62,085 bases of DNA from Methylobacterium ajmalii (lineage in GTDB: Bacteria; Pseudomonadota; Alphaproteobacteria; Rhizobiales; Beijerinckiaceae), in the NCBI RefSeq assembly GCF_016613415.1, contig NZ_JACWCT010000098.1, positions 1-62,085 on the forward strand, given 5' to 3'. Made by a program: the position numbers and the translations under genes. Shown here piece by piece: positions 35,611 through 44,360 of the stretch (its first letter is position 1; every line of letters begins with the position of its first letter). The notes below the pieces were generated by a model that was not told the DNA's origin, made no database searches, and saw only the letters and a list, made by a program, of their open reading frames with translations.

Positions 35611-36963
35611 ATGCGCATCCTCATCACCGCGGTCCTCGTGGCCGCCGGCATCGTCGTCGGCGCCGCCGTCCCCGCCGTATCCGCGTTCGTCCGCGGCCTC
35701 CTGACATCGGCCGGGCTGCCGCCGGCCATCCTCACCTTCGCCGCCGGCCCGCCCCCTGGCGGGAAGGCGCCGAAGGACGAGGCCGACCATGCCGAAAGCG
35801 ACGGCCACGACCACGGCAAGGCCGCCGCGCCGAAGGCCGAGGGAGCCCACGCTCACGGCGAGCACGAGCATTCCGAGGCGGAGGGCGAGGAAGGCCACGT
35901 CAAGATGACGGCCGAGCAGGTCGAGGGGCAGGACATCGGCGTCGCCAAGGCCGAGGGTGGGACGCTCTCGCGACACGTCCTGGTGCCCGGCACCATCACG
36001 CCCGACACGGACCGGATCGCCCGCGTCCCCGCCCGCGTCGTCGGTACGGTGTCAGAGATGCGCAAGCGCCTGGGCGACGACGTCAGGAAGGGCGAGGTGG
36101 TCGCCCTCCTCGACAGCCGGGAAGTCGCCGACGCCAAGAGCGAGTACCTCACCGCGATGGTCCAGTCCGACCTCCAGAAGATCAACTTCGAGCGCCAGCA
36201 GAAACTCGTGGCGTCGGCGGCGGCATCCCAGGCGGCGTTCGACAACGCAAAGGCCGTGTTCCAGGAGAACCAGCTGCGCGTCGACCTCGCCCGCCAGAAG
36301 CTCTCGGCGCTGGGCCTGAACGCCGCCGAGGTCGCCGCCGCGCAGAAACGCGACGAGGCGACGCCGAACGCCTCGACGCTGCGCCAGTACGAGCTGCGGG
36401 CGCCCATCGCCGGCCGCATCGTGGAGCGCAAGGTCGATGTCGGCACGGCGGTGGGCAAGGAGGGCGACCCGGCCGACGTCTACACCGTCGCCGACCTCTC
36501 GACCGTCTGGATCGAGCTCGCGGTACCGACCTCCGACCTCGCCGAGGTCCGGGAGGGCGCGCGGGTCACCGTGAACCGCGGCGGCCGCAGCGAGCAGGGC
36601 AAGGTGGTGTTCGTCAGCCCGCTGCTGAACGCCGACACCCGGTCCGCCCGGGTCGTGGTCTCGCTGCCCAACAAGGACATGGCCTGGCGGCCTGGCACCT
36701 ACGTCACCGCCGAGGTCGAGACCGCGACGGACCAAGTGCCGGTGCGGGTCGCCAAGTCGGCGCTCCAGACCGTCGAGGGCAAGCGCGTCGTCTTTGTCCG
36801 CACGGACGAGGGCTTCGAGAAGCGCGAGGTCGAGCTCGGGCGCTCCGACGACGAAGGCTTCGAGGTCGTCTCGGGCCTGAAGCTCGGCGAGACCATCGCG
36901 GTGGCCAACACCTTCCTCCTCAAGGCCGAGCTCGGGAAGAGCGAAGCCGACCACGACCATTGA
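35611..36963 (+). CDS. czcB: periplasmic adaptor of a heavy-metal RND efflux pump
   Basis: 450 aa. N-terminal membrane anchor (3-25), His-rich metal-binding stretch (about 58-95, AESDGHDHGK, HAHGEHEHSE), then the adaptor fold: barrel-sandwich halves (HVLVPGTITPD and RAPIAGRIVERKVDVGTAVG), an alpha-hairpin between them (about 170-240) and C-terminal beta and membrane-proximal domains. It ends in a DHDH metal-binding tail. Belongs to the CzcB/CusB group that passes metal to the RND pump. czcA follows after 11 bases. Confidence 0.88.
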   Translation: MRILITAVLVAAGIVVGAAVPAVSAFVRGLLTSAGLPPAILTFAAGPPPGGKAPKDEADHAESDGHDHGKAAAPKAEGAHAHGEHEHSEAEGEEGHVKMTAEQVEGQDIGVAKAEGGTLSRHVLVPGTITPDTDRIARVPARVVGTVSEMRKRLGDDVRKGEVVALLDSREVADAKSEYLTAMVQSDLQKINFERQQKLVASAAASQAAFDNAKAVFQENQLRVDLARQKLSALGLNAAEVAAAQKRDEATPNASTLRQYELRAPIAGRIVERKVDVGTAVGKEGDPADVYTVADLSTVWIELAVPTSDLAEVREGARVTVNRGGRSEQGKVVFVSPLLNADTRSARVVVSLPNKDMAWRPGTYVTAEVETATDQVPVRVAKSALQTVEGKRVVFVRTDEGFEKREVELGRSDDEGFEVVSGLKLGETIAVANTFLLKAELGKSEADHDH

Positions 36964-36974
36964 GGAAGCCCGAC

Positions 36975-39900
36975 ATGATCAGCCGTATCCTCGACTTCTC
37001 CGTGCACCAGCGCTGGCTGGTTCTGCTCCTGTCTCTGCTGGCCGCCGGCTTCGGCGGCTACTCGGTCACCAAGCTGCCGATAGACGCGGTGCCCGACATC
37101 ACCAACAACCAGGTGCAGATCAACACGACGGCGCCGTCGCTCTCCCCCGTCGACATCGAGAAGCAGGTCACCTACCCGGTCGAGACGGCGCTCGCGGGCA
37201 TCAAGGGCCTTGAGTACACCCGCTCGCTCTCGCGCAACGGCTTCTCGCAGGTCACCGCGGTCTTCGCGGAGAAGCTCGACATCTACTTCGCCCGCCAGCA
37301 GGTCGCCGAGCGCCTCGCGCAGGTGAGGCGGGACCTGCCGCCCGGCACCGAGCCCAGCATGGGGCCGATCTCGACCGGGCTGGGCGAGATCTACATGTGG
37401 TCGATCCATTACGCGAAGCCCGGCGAGCGCACGGTCTCGAAGGCGGGCAAGCCCGGCTGGCAGCCCGATGGCAGCTACCTGACCCCCGAGGGCCAGCGCC
37501 TGAAGACCGAGCTGGAGCAGACCGCCTACCTGCGCACCGTCCAGGACTGGATCATCCGCCCCCTGGTCAAGACCGTGCCCGGCGTGGCCGGGGTCGACGG
37601 CATCGGCGGCTTCGAGAAGCAGTACCACGTCCAGCCCGACCCGACGCGGCTCGCGTCCCTCGACCTGTCCTTCTCGGACGTCGCCCGGGCGCTGGAGGCC
37701 AACAACGCCAACCAGGGCGCCCGCTACCTGGAGGACAACGGCGAGGGCTACGTCGTGCGCGCCGCCGGCCGCCTGGAGAGCATGGACGAGATCGGCGACG
37801 TGGTCGTCGCCACCCGGGGCGGCGTGCCGGTGCGGATCAAGGACATCGCCGAGGTCCGCATCGGGCGCGACCTGCGCACGGGCTCGGGCAGCGAGGACGG
37901 CCAGGAGGTCGTCGTCGGCACCGCCCTGATGCTGATCGGCGAGAACAGCCGCACGGTGGCGGCCGCCGTCGACGCGCGCATGGAACAGATCCGCAAGAGC
38001 CTGCCGCCCGGCGTCGAGGTCCAGACCGTCCTCGACCGGACCCGGCTCGTCGAGGCGACCGTGAAGACGGTGGTGAAGAACCTGTCCGAGGGCGCGGCTC
38101 TCGTCATCGTCATCCTGTTCCTGCTGCTCGGCAACATCCGGGCCGCCATCATCACGGCCCTGGTCATCCCGGTCGCCATGCTGATGACCATGACCGGCAT
38201 GGTCGAGGCGAAGATCTCGGCCAACCTGATGAGCCTCGGCGCCCTCGATTTCGGGCTGATCGTCGACGGGGCGGTGATCATCACCGAGAACGCCCTGCGC
38301 CACCTCGCAGAGAAGCAGCAAGAGCTGGGCAGGGGGCTCGACACCGAGGAGCGCCTCCAGACGGTCCGCGCCTCGGCCGAGGAGATGATCAAGCCGTCCC
38401 TGTACGGGCAGGCGATCATCATCCTGGTCTACGTCCCGCTCCTGACCTTCACCGGAGTCGAGGGCAAGATGTTCGAGCCGATGGCGCTGACCGTGATCAT
38501 CGCGCTCGTGGCGGCCTTCGTGCTGTCGCTGACCTTCGTGCCGGCGCTCATCGCCATCGTCATCACCGGCAAGGTCACGGAGAAGGACAACCTCATCATC
38601 CGGGCGCTCAAGGCCGCTTACCGCCCGGTGCTCGGCGCGGCGGTCCGGGCGCCGTTCGTCTTCGTCGGCGCGGCGCTCCTGCTGCTCGTCGGGGCGGGCA
38701 TCCTGTTCACCCGCCTCGGGACCGAGTTCATCCCGCAGCTCGACGAGAAGAGCATCGCCCTCAACGCCACCCGAATCCCATCGACCTCCCTCACCCAGTC
38801 GCAGGCGATGCAGCTCAAGGTCGAGAAGGTGGTCTCGAAGTTCCCGCAGGTGGCCTACGTCTTCTCGAAGACCGGCACCGCCGAGGTCGCCTCCGACCCG
38901 ATGCCGCCGAACTCCTCAGACACCTTCGTCATCCTGAAACCCCAGGAGGAGTGGCCCGAGCCGAGCCTGTCCAAGGCCGAGTTGCAGGAGCAGATCGAGA
39001 AGGCGGTCGGGGCGCTCGCCGGCAACGTCTACGAGTTCTCCCAGCCGATCCAGCTACGCTTCAACGAGCTGCTCGCCGGCACCCGGGGCGACCTCGCCGT
39101 GAAGGTGTTCGGCGACGAGTTCGAGCCGATGCTGAAGGCGGCCAACCAGGTCGCGGCGGTCCTGAAGGGCATCGACGGCGCCGAGGACGTCAAGGTCGAG
39201 CAGACGGCGGGCCTGCCGTTCCTGGAGATCAAGATCAACAAGGCCGAGGCGGCGCGCTACGGCCTGAGCACCGGGGCGATCCAGGAGGTCATCGGCGCGG
39301 CCATCGGGGGACGGGACGCCGGCGTCGTGTTCGAGGGCGACCGTCGCTTCCCCATCGTCGTGCGCCTGACCGACAAGGTCCGCGAGGACCGGGAGGCCCT
39401 GGAGAACATCCCGGTGCCGCTGCCGGCTGGCCCGAACGGCCGGGCGAGCTCGGTCCTGCTCAAGCAGGTTGCGAGCTTTTCGGTCACCGAGGGACCGAAC
39501 CAGATCTCGCGCGAGAACGGCAAGCGGCGGGTCGTGGTCACGGCCAACGTGCGCGGGCGGGACATCGGCTCGCTCGTCGCGGAGGCGCAGGCGAAGGTTG
39601 GAAGCCAGGTGCAGCTGCCGCCGGGTTCCTACCTCACCTGGGGCGGGCAGTTCGAGAACCTCGCCTCGGCCAAGCGGCGGCTGATGGTGGTGGTACCGGT
39701 CTGCTTCTTCCTGATCTTCCTGTTGCTGTACTCGGCCCTGGGCTCGCCGCGGGACGCGCTGCTGGTGTTCAGCGCGGTGCCGCTTGCCCTCACCGGGGGC
39801 ATCTTCGCGCTTTGGCTGCGCGGCATGCCGGTCTCGGTACCGGCAGCGGTCGGGTTCATCGCGCTCTCGGGCGTTGCGGTCCTCAACGGCCTCGTCATGC

Positions 39901-40223
39901 TGACCTTCATCAAGCAGCTCGTGGCGGAGGGCCGGCCGAAGCGCGAGGCCATCCTGGAGGGCGCCATGACCCGGTTGCGGCCGGTGGCGATGACGGCGCT
40001 GGTCGCCTCGCTCGGCTTCGTGCCCATGGCCATCGCCACCGAGACCGGCGCCGAGATCCAGCGGCCGCTCGCCACCGTGGTCATCGGTGGCCTGATCAGC
40101 GCCACCCTGCTGACCCTGATCGTGCTGCCGGCCCTGTACGCCCGGTTCGGCAAGGTTGTCGTCCCGAAGGTCGCGGAGCGGCCGCGGGAGCCGGGGCCAC
40201 GACACCTCAAGGCGGCGGAGTAG
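36975..40223 (+). CDS. czcA: heavy-metal efflux RND pump
   Basis: 1082 aa, full length, from the ATG at 36975 (MISRILDFSVHQRW) with AGGA upstream. HME-RND features: N-terminal helix, large periplasmic loops, and the proton-relay/metal-pathway signature of helix 4, SLGALDFGLIVDGAVIITEN, with the Asp, Asp and Glu expected for CzcA-type divalent-metal pumps. Energised by proton influx, it exports Co/Zn/Cd through an outer-membrane channel. The outer-membrane partner czcC is not in the window, so another channel must serve. Confidence 0.92.
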   Translation: MISRILDFSVHQRWLVLLLSLLAAGFGGYSVTKLPIDAVPDITNNQVQINTTAPSLSPVDIEKQVTYPVETALAGIKGLEYTRSLSRNGFSQVTAVFAEKLDIYFARQQVAERLAQVRRDLPPGTEPSMGPISTGLGEIYMWSIHYAKPGERTVSKAGKPGWQPDGSYLTPEGQRLKTELEQTAYLRTVQDWIIRPLVKTVPGVAGVDGIGGFEKQYHVQPDPTRLASLDLSFSDVARALEANNANQGARYLEDNGEGYVVRAAGRLESMDEIGDVVVATRGGVPVRIKDIAEVRIGRDLRTGSGSEDGQEVVVGTALMLIGENSRTVAAAVDARMEQIRKSLPPGVEVQTVLDRTRLVEATVKTVVKNLSEGAALVIVILFLLLGNIRAAIITALVIPVAMLMTMTGMVEAKISANLMSLGALDFGLIVDGAVIITENALRHLAEKQQELGRGLDTEERLQTVRASAEEMIKPSLYGQAIIILVYVPLLTFTGVEGKMFEPMALTVIIALVAAFVLSLTFVPALIAIVITGKVTEKDNLIIRALKAAYRPVLGAAVRAPFVFVGAALLLLVGAGILFTRLGTEFIPQLDEKSIALNATRIPSTSLTQSQAMQLKVEKVVSKFPQVAYVFSKTGTAEVASDPMPPNSSDTFVILKPQEEWPEPSLSKAELQEQIEKAVGALAGNVYEFSQPIQLRFNELLAGTRGDLAVKVFGDEFEPMLKAANQVAAVLKGIDGAEDVKVEQTAGLPFLEIKINKAEAARYGLSTGAIQEVIGAAIGGRDAGVVFEGDRRFPIVVRLTDKVREDREALENIPVPLPAGPNGRASSVLLKQVASFSVTEGPNQISRENGKRRVVVTANVRGRDIGSLVAEAQAKVGSQVQLPPGSYLTWGGQFENLASAKRRLMVVVPVCFFLIFLLLYSALGSPRDALLVFSAVPLALTGGIFALWLRGMPVSVPAAVGFIALSGVAVLNGLVMLTFIKQLVAEGRPKREAILEGAMTRLRPVAMTALVASLGFVPMAIATETGAEIQRPLATVVIGGLISATLLTLIVLPALYARFGKVVVPKVAERPREPGPRHLKAAE

Positions 40224-40228
40224 ACGAG

Positions 40229-40786
40229 ATGCGACGCGTCCCGACCTGGTTGGCGGCTCCTTTCGCCTTCCTCGCGCTGACGGGTGCGGCTCCGGGCGCG
40301 GACGGAGGCGTCGGCGAGGCTCCGTTCGGCCTCGCGTGGGGGCCCGTCGCCGACGTGCCGCGCCCGCTCAAGGCCGACCGCGAGGCCAACCTGACCGCGC
40401 TGTACTACCCGCGTGGCTGGCGGCCGGCCGTCGGGTCGGCAACGGCCGAGGTCGTGCTGGTGGTCTGCCGCGAGGAGGGTCTGCAGGAGGTCGTCTGGGT
40501 GGGGCTCCCCCTGGCGGGCGAGGAACTCGCGCGCGTGCGCCGCGCCATCCACGACGAAGGGGTGCGCCGCTACGGCGAGCCGACACCGGGGCCATCGGCC
40601 GATTCCGAGCTCTGGCCCGGCGGTCGGGCTCTCCTGGCCAGCCGCGAGGCTCCGGACGGGCGGCACGAGCTCGTCATGGCGGCGTTCGGTCCCGGCTACG
40701 CGGCCTGCTCTGCCGCCCACCTCGCCGCGACCGGACACCCCGCCGGCGCGCACGTGGCCGAGCTCATCGGCTCCTCCGGCCCCTGA
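40229..40786 (+). CDS. exported protein of unknown function downstream of czcA
   Basis: 185 aa; ATG 5 bases after czcA stop. Signal peptide (MRRVPTWLAAPFAFLALTGAAPGA) and a soluble mature domain beginning GEAPFGLAWGP, with two cysteines (VVCREEG and YAACSAAH) that could pair. The GLAWG-type start followed by a small alpha/beta domain is seen in proteins found next to metal efflux genes, but I cannot name the family. Operon position suggests an accessory of the pump. Confidence 0.6.
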   Translation: MRRVPTWLAAPFAFLALTGAAPGADGGVGEAPFGLAWGPVADVPRPLKADREANLTALYYPRGWRPAVGSATAEVVLVVCREEGLQEVVWVGLPLAGEELARVRRAIHDEGVRRYGEPTPGPSADSELWPGGRALLASREAPDGRHELVMAAFGPGYAACSAAHLAATGHPAGAHVAELIGSSGP

Positions 40787-40826
40787 GGCGGCCGGTCCGG
40801 GACGGCAACGAAAGACTGGGAGCGAC

Positions 40827-41768
40827 ATGGGACACGGACACGCGCACGGCGGCGGCCACGGGCATTCGCACGGCGGCGGCATACCCGCGGGCTCGGCGGC
40901 GGGCAGGAACAAGGGGCGCCTAGCCTGGGCGCTCGCCCTGACGCTGACCTACATGGCCGCGGAGGTCGTCGGCGGCCTGCTCACCGGCAGCCTCGCGCTG
41001 CTGGCCGATGCCGCCCACATGGTCACGGATGCCGGCGGCCTCGCGCTGTCGCTGCTCGCCATCCACTACGCGGCCAAGGCGCCGTCGCCGGGCAAGAGCT
41101 TCGGCTACATGCGCTTCGAGATCCTGGCGGCCCTCGCCAACGCCGTCGTGCTGCTCGGGGTGACGGCCTACATCCTGTACGAGGCCTACCGGCGCTTCTT
41201 CGAGCCGACCGAGATCCTCGGCTGGCCGATGATGCTGGTCGCGTTCGTCGGCCTCGGGGTGAACCTCGCCAGCATGAGGCTCCTCGCGGGCGGATCGTCG
41301 GAAAGCCTCAACGTCAAGGGCGCCTACTTCGAGGTCTTCTCCGACATGCTGGGTTCGGTCGGCGTCATCGCCGCGGCCCTCGTGGTGATGGCGACGGGCT
41401 GGCGATGGGTCGATCCGCTGGTCGGCGCCGGCATCGGCCTGTTCATCGTGCCGCGCACCTGGCGCCTGTTGAGCGAGGCGCTTCACATCCTGCTGGAGGG
41501 AACGCCTCCTCGTGTCGATCTTGCCGCGCTACGAACGGAGATCGAGGCGGTGCCTGGCGTGCGGCGCGCCTACGACCTTCATGCCTGGACGCTGACCTCC
41601 GGCTTCGACGCGATGAGCGGCCACGTGGTCATGGACGACGTCGCCGCCGGACCCGACCTCATCCGCGCGGTCCGGCGTCTGGTGAAGGAGCGACACGGCA
41701 TCGAGCACGTCACCGTCCAGGTCGAGGACGAGGCGCTCTCGGCCGAGGCCGCGCGCCTGCCCGTGTGA
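40827..41768 (+). CDS. czcD: CzcD-type cation diffusion facilitator
   Basis: 313 aa, ATG with GGGAG upstream. His-rich N-terminus (MGHGHAHGGGHGHSHGGG), six helices, helix 2 site DAAHMVTDA (HxxxD), helix 5 site FEVFSDMLGS (usual His is Glu, a common variant in CzcD-like proteins), and a cytoplasmic C-terminal domain (AVPGVRRAYDLHAWTLTSG). Exports Zn/Co/Cd from cytoplasm in exchange for protons and feeds the periplasmic CzcBA pump. It is the intact CDF of this locus, in contrast with the frameshifted one at 29978. Confidence 0.9.
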   Translation: MGHGHAHGGGHGHSHGGGIPAGSAAGRNKGRLAWALALTLTYMAAEVVGGLLTGSLALLADAAHMVTDAGGLALSLLAIHYAAKAPSPGKSFGYMRFEILAALANAVVLLGVTAYILYEAYRRFFEPTEILGWPMMLVAFVGLGVNLASMRLLAGGSSESLNVKGAYFEVFSDMLGSVGVIAAALVVMATGWRWVDPLVGAGIGLFIVPRTWRLLSEALHILLEGTPPRVDLAALRTEIEAVPGVRRAYDLHAWTLTSGFDAMSGHVVMDDVAAGPDLIRAVRRLVKERHGIEHVTVQVEDEALSAEAARLPV

Positions 41769-41783
41769 CGGCGAGCATCCGGC

Positions 41784-41954
41784 ATGAGCAAGAAATCGGC
41801 GCGGCTGCAGACCGAGTGGGCGCCAAATCCTCGGCGCAAGCGACGGGTCAGGCCATACGTCCGCAAAGTCGCGGATCGAATGATGATAGCGATCTGTATC
41901 GGATTGCCTCTGGCCGTATTGTTTCTCCAATACTTCAAGCACCTCATGAAGTGA
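41784..41954 (+). CDS. small single-pass basic membrane protein (56 aa)
   Basis: The frame MSKKSARLQTEWAPNPRRKR then a very basic stretch to residue 32 is followed by one hydrophobic helix (MMIAICIGLPLAVLFLQYF) and a KHLMK end. An N-in single-span topology is expected from the positive charges. It starts 16 bases after czcD. AT-rich codons appear in its second half, unlike the neighbours. No family recognised. Confidence 0.45.
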   Translation: MSKKSARLQTEWAPNPRRKRRVRPYVRKVADRMMIAICIGLPLAVLFLQYFKHLMK

Positions 41955-41993
41955 TGCCTGAGTAATGATGCTTGACTATGCAAGGTGTTTTCG

Positions 41994-42272
41994 ATGAATG
42001 ATCTACAAACACACCATTTTGCCGTGACGACAACGGCGATGCTTGCGGTTCTGAGAACATCGACCATCGCCATGATGACCCTTCTCATGCAAAAACTTTC
42101 AGCACCTGAACGGGAAGAGGTTTTCGCAGAGATCGCGGCGACAATCGGTGAGTTGCCCCCGGATTATTCCCAGGCAAGCCCCGTGGGGACCAAGTTCTAC
42201 GAAGAGGTCGTTGCCGAGGCGCCGGCGCTCGCGAAGGCATTCGTCCAAGATTTGCGTAGATCTCTTGGTTGA
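41994..42272 (+). CDS. hypothetical protein of lower GC content
   Basis: 92 aa from the ATG at 41994 with AAGGTG upstream. The sequence is soluble and helical (MNDLQTHHFAVTTTAMLAVL..., KLSAPEREEVFAEIAATIGELP), with no signal. Base composition is clearly lower in GC than neighbouring genes, with codons such as AAA, TTT and CAA frequent, which points to a separate origin. No family recognised. Confidence 0.5.
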   Translation: MNDLQTHHFAVTTTAMLAVLRTSTIAMMTLLMQKLSAPEREEVFAEIAATIGELPPDYSQASPVGTKFYEEVVAEAPALAKAFVQDLRRSLG

Positions 42273-42384
42273 AATCCGATGAGACCATTTATCAGTTATC
42301 GAGTGTTGGTGACGGAGAGCAGAGGTCCCGCGGACCTGACGCGCCTGTCGCCTTTTCTGTGCTCGGTGCCCGGCCCGTCACTGA

Positions 42385-43065
42385 GGCTTAGGCGTCTCCG
42401 TATCGAGTGCCAACTGGGCATGGCGGATCTTCCTGGCGACACCGCGCCTGCGCGGGTTGCTCGCCCTGAATTTCGCCGTCGCGGCGGCCGGCGCCATGGT
42501 CATCGTCAATACCGTGGTAATCGTCCAGGCGCTGCTCGGACGCCCCCAGCACGACGTCGCCCTTGCCCTTGGCCCCTTCGGCACGGGCTCGATGGCCGCC
42601 GCCCTGGTCCTACCGCGGGTCCTGGACCGCCTGTCCGACAGGGGTGTGATGCTGCCGTCCGCGGCCTTCCTCGGAGTCGTCCTCGTCGGGGTCGCTGCCC
42701 TGACCTGGTGCGGGGCCATCGGCTGGCCGGTACTGCTCGGGACCTGGCTCGTCCTTGGGATCGGCTACTCCGCCGCCCAGTTCGCGCTCTCGCACGCGTC
42801 GTGGCTCCTCACTTACCCGCTGGCGGGCTGCCTCGGCGCCGCCGTCGGGATGCCCGCGACCCTGGCGGCACTCGGCGCCCTGACCGTCGCGGGCGTCGCG
42901 GCGGCGGCCATGCTTTGGCCTGCATCCGACCCGGACGTCGTCGCACATGCCCACGCGGACCTCGACCCGTCCCACCCCCACGTGCGGGGGATCGGTCAGG
43001 GCCGGCACGAGCATGCTTTCGTCATCGACGACCTGCATCGGCAATGGCCGTCCAGGGCGAATTAG
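42385..43065 (+). pseudogene. MFS transporter remnant, C-terminal half
   Basis: The open frame begins just after a TGA at 42382 with GVSVSSANWAWRIFLATPRLRGLLALN, a typical linker before helix 7 of a major-facilitator protein, and continues with helices 7-12 and a His-rich tail (HAHADLDPSHPHVRG, RHEHAFVIDDLHRQWP). There is no N-terminal half and no plausible start. The usual stretch between WLVLGIGYS and AAQFALSHASWLL, about 20-25 residues in relatives I remember, also seems missing, which suggests an in-frame deletion. The tail resembles metal-linked MFS exporters. Confidence 0.55.
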
Positions 43066-43195
43066 GAACCACACGGCGAGCGTTGGAACGGCGACGCTCA
43101 GGGGGGGCGTCGGGTGCCGGACATCCCTCATCCGATGGTCTGTCGGGGGCCGTGAGGATTGCGTCGCGGCAGGTCCGCATCGAGGGGAACACGGC

Positions 43196-43633
43196 ATGAG
43201 AACGTTGCTCGGATCCTGGCAGCTGTGGGCGCTGCTTTCTGCCGCCTTCGCGGCGTTGACCGCGATCTTCGCCAAGGTCGGCGTCGAGAACGTCAATTCC
43301 GACTTCGCCACCTTCATCCGCACGGTCGTCATACTCTGCGCCCTCGGCGCCATCCTGGTCGGCACAGGCCAGTGGGTACCGGTCGGGTCGGTCTCGGCCA
43401 GGACCTACGTGTTCCTGGTGCTCTCGGGCCTCGCCACCGGCGGCTCATGGATCTGCTACTTCCGCGCCCTCAAGCTCGGCGAGACCAGCCGCGTGGCCCC
43501 GGTCGACAAGCTCAGCGTCGTGCTGGTGGCCGTCTTCGGGGTCGTCTTCCTCGGCGAACGTCTATCTCCACCGAATTGGCTCGGCGTCGCCCTCATCGCC
43601 GCCGGGGCCGTGCTCGTCGCCTATCGAGGATGA
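43196..43633 (+). CDS. EamA-family small membrane transporter
   Basis: 145 aa from the ATG at 43196 with GAGGGG upstream. A single EamA repeat of five hydrophobic helices, ending in VDKLSVVLVAVFGVVFLGERLSPPNWLGVALIAAGAVLVAYRG, the standard DMT-superfamily end (GExLxxxxWxGxxLIxxG). Single-repeat members work as homodimers or heterodimers. Substrate unknown. It precedes a two-component pair by 67 bases. Confidence 0.75.
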   Translation: MRTLLGSWQLWALLSAAFAALTAIFAKVGVENVNSDFATFIRTVVILCALGAILVGTGQWVPVGSVSARTYVFLVLSGLATGGSWICYFRALKLGETSRVAPVDKLSVVLVAVFGVVFLGERLSPPNWLGVALIAAGAVLVAYRG

Positions 43634-43700
43634 AGCCGGCGGGAAGGGATGCGTCGCGGCGCAGTCCAGGGCGAGGGCTCGAAACCGGACGGACCGACCG

Positions 43701-44360
43701 ATGCGCGTGCTGTTGATCGAGGACGACCGGATGATCGGCGAAGGGCTGTCGAACGGCCTCTCGGCCGAGGGCTATTCCGTCGATTGGGTCCGCGACGGCG
43801 GCGAGGCCGAGACGGCCCTGCTCAACGGCGGCCACGCGCTCGCGCTGCTCGACCTCGGCCTGCCGGGCGGGGACGGACTTCGGGTGCTTCGATCCGCCCG
43901 GGCGGCCGGGATCGACACGTCGGTGCTCATCATCACGGCGCGGGACGGCCTCGAAAGCCGCGTCGCAGGCCTCGACCTCGGGGCGGACGATTACCTGGTC
44001 AAGCCGTTCGAGATGCGCGAGCTGCTCGCCAGGATGCGGGCCATCCTGCGGCGGCGGGCCGGGCGGGCGAGCGCGCGGCTCGTGGCCGCCGAGACCGAAC
44101 TCGACACGGAAAGCCACGTCCTGTCCCACGCCGGGACCGTCGCGGTCCTGTCGGCGCGCGAATACGCCCTCATGCACGCCCTGATGGAGCGACCGGGGCG
44201 CATCCTCTCTCGTGCGCAGATCGAGGAACGCATCTACGGGTGGGGCGAGGAGGTCGAGAGCAACGCGGTGGACGCCCTGATCCTCACGGTCCGTCGAAAG
44301 GTCGGCAAGGGCGTGATCCTGAATGTCCGCGGCGCAGGTTGGATGGTACCCAAGCCATGA
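43701..44360 (+). CDS. OmpR/QseB-type response regulator
   Basis: 219 aa. Receiver: VLLIEDDRMIGEGL, phospho-acceptor in LALLDLGLPGGDG, LIITARDG and YLVKPFEM; output: winged helix with SAREYALMHALMERPGRILSRAQIEERIYGW and a terminal NVRGAGWMV. Overlaps the kinase gene by ATGA. Its likely targets are the downstream membrane-protein genes. Confidence 0.9.
   Translation: MRVLLIEDDRMIGEGLSNGLSAEGYSVDWVRDGGEAETALLNGGHALALLDLGLPGGDGLRVLRSARAAGIDTSVLIITARDGLESRVAGLDLGADDYLVKPFEMRELLARMRAILRRRAGRASARLVAAETELDTESHVLSHAGTVAVLSAREYALMHALMERPGRILSRAQIEERIYGWGEEVESNAVDALILTVRRKVGKGVILNVRGAGWMVPKP

Noticed and set aside
37397..40228. Long plus-strand frame through czcA in another register
   Set aside because: The part inside czcA is a shadow with Arg/Pro-rich product. 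Only its last part from 40229 has a signal peptide and start and was kept as a gene.
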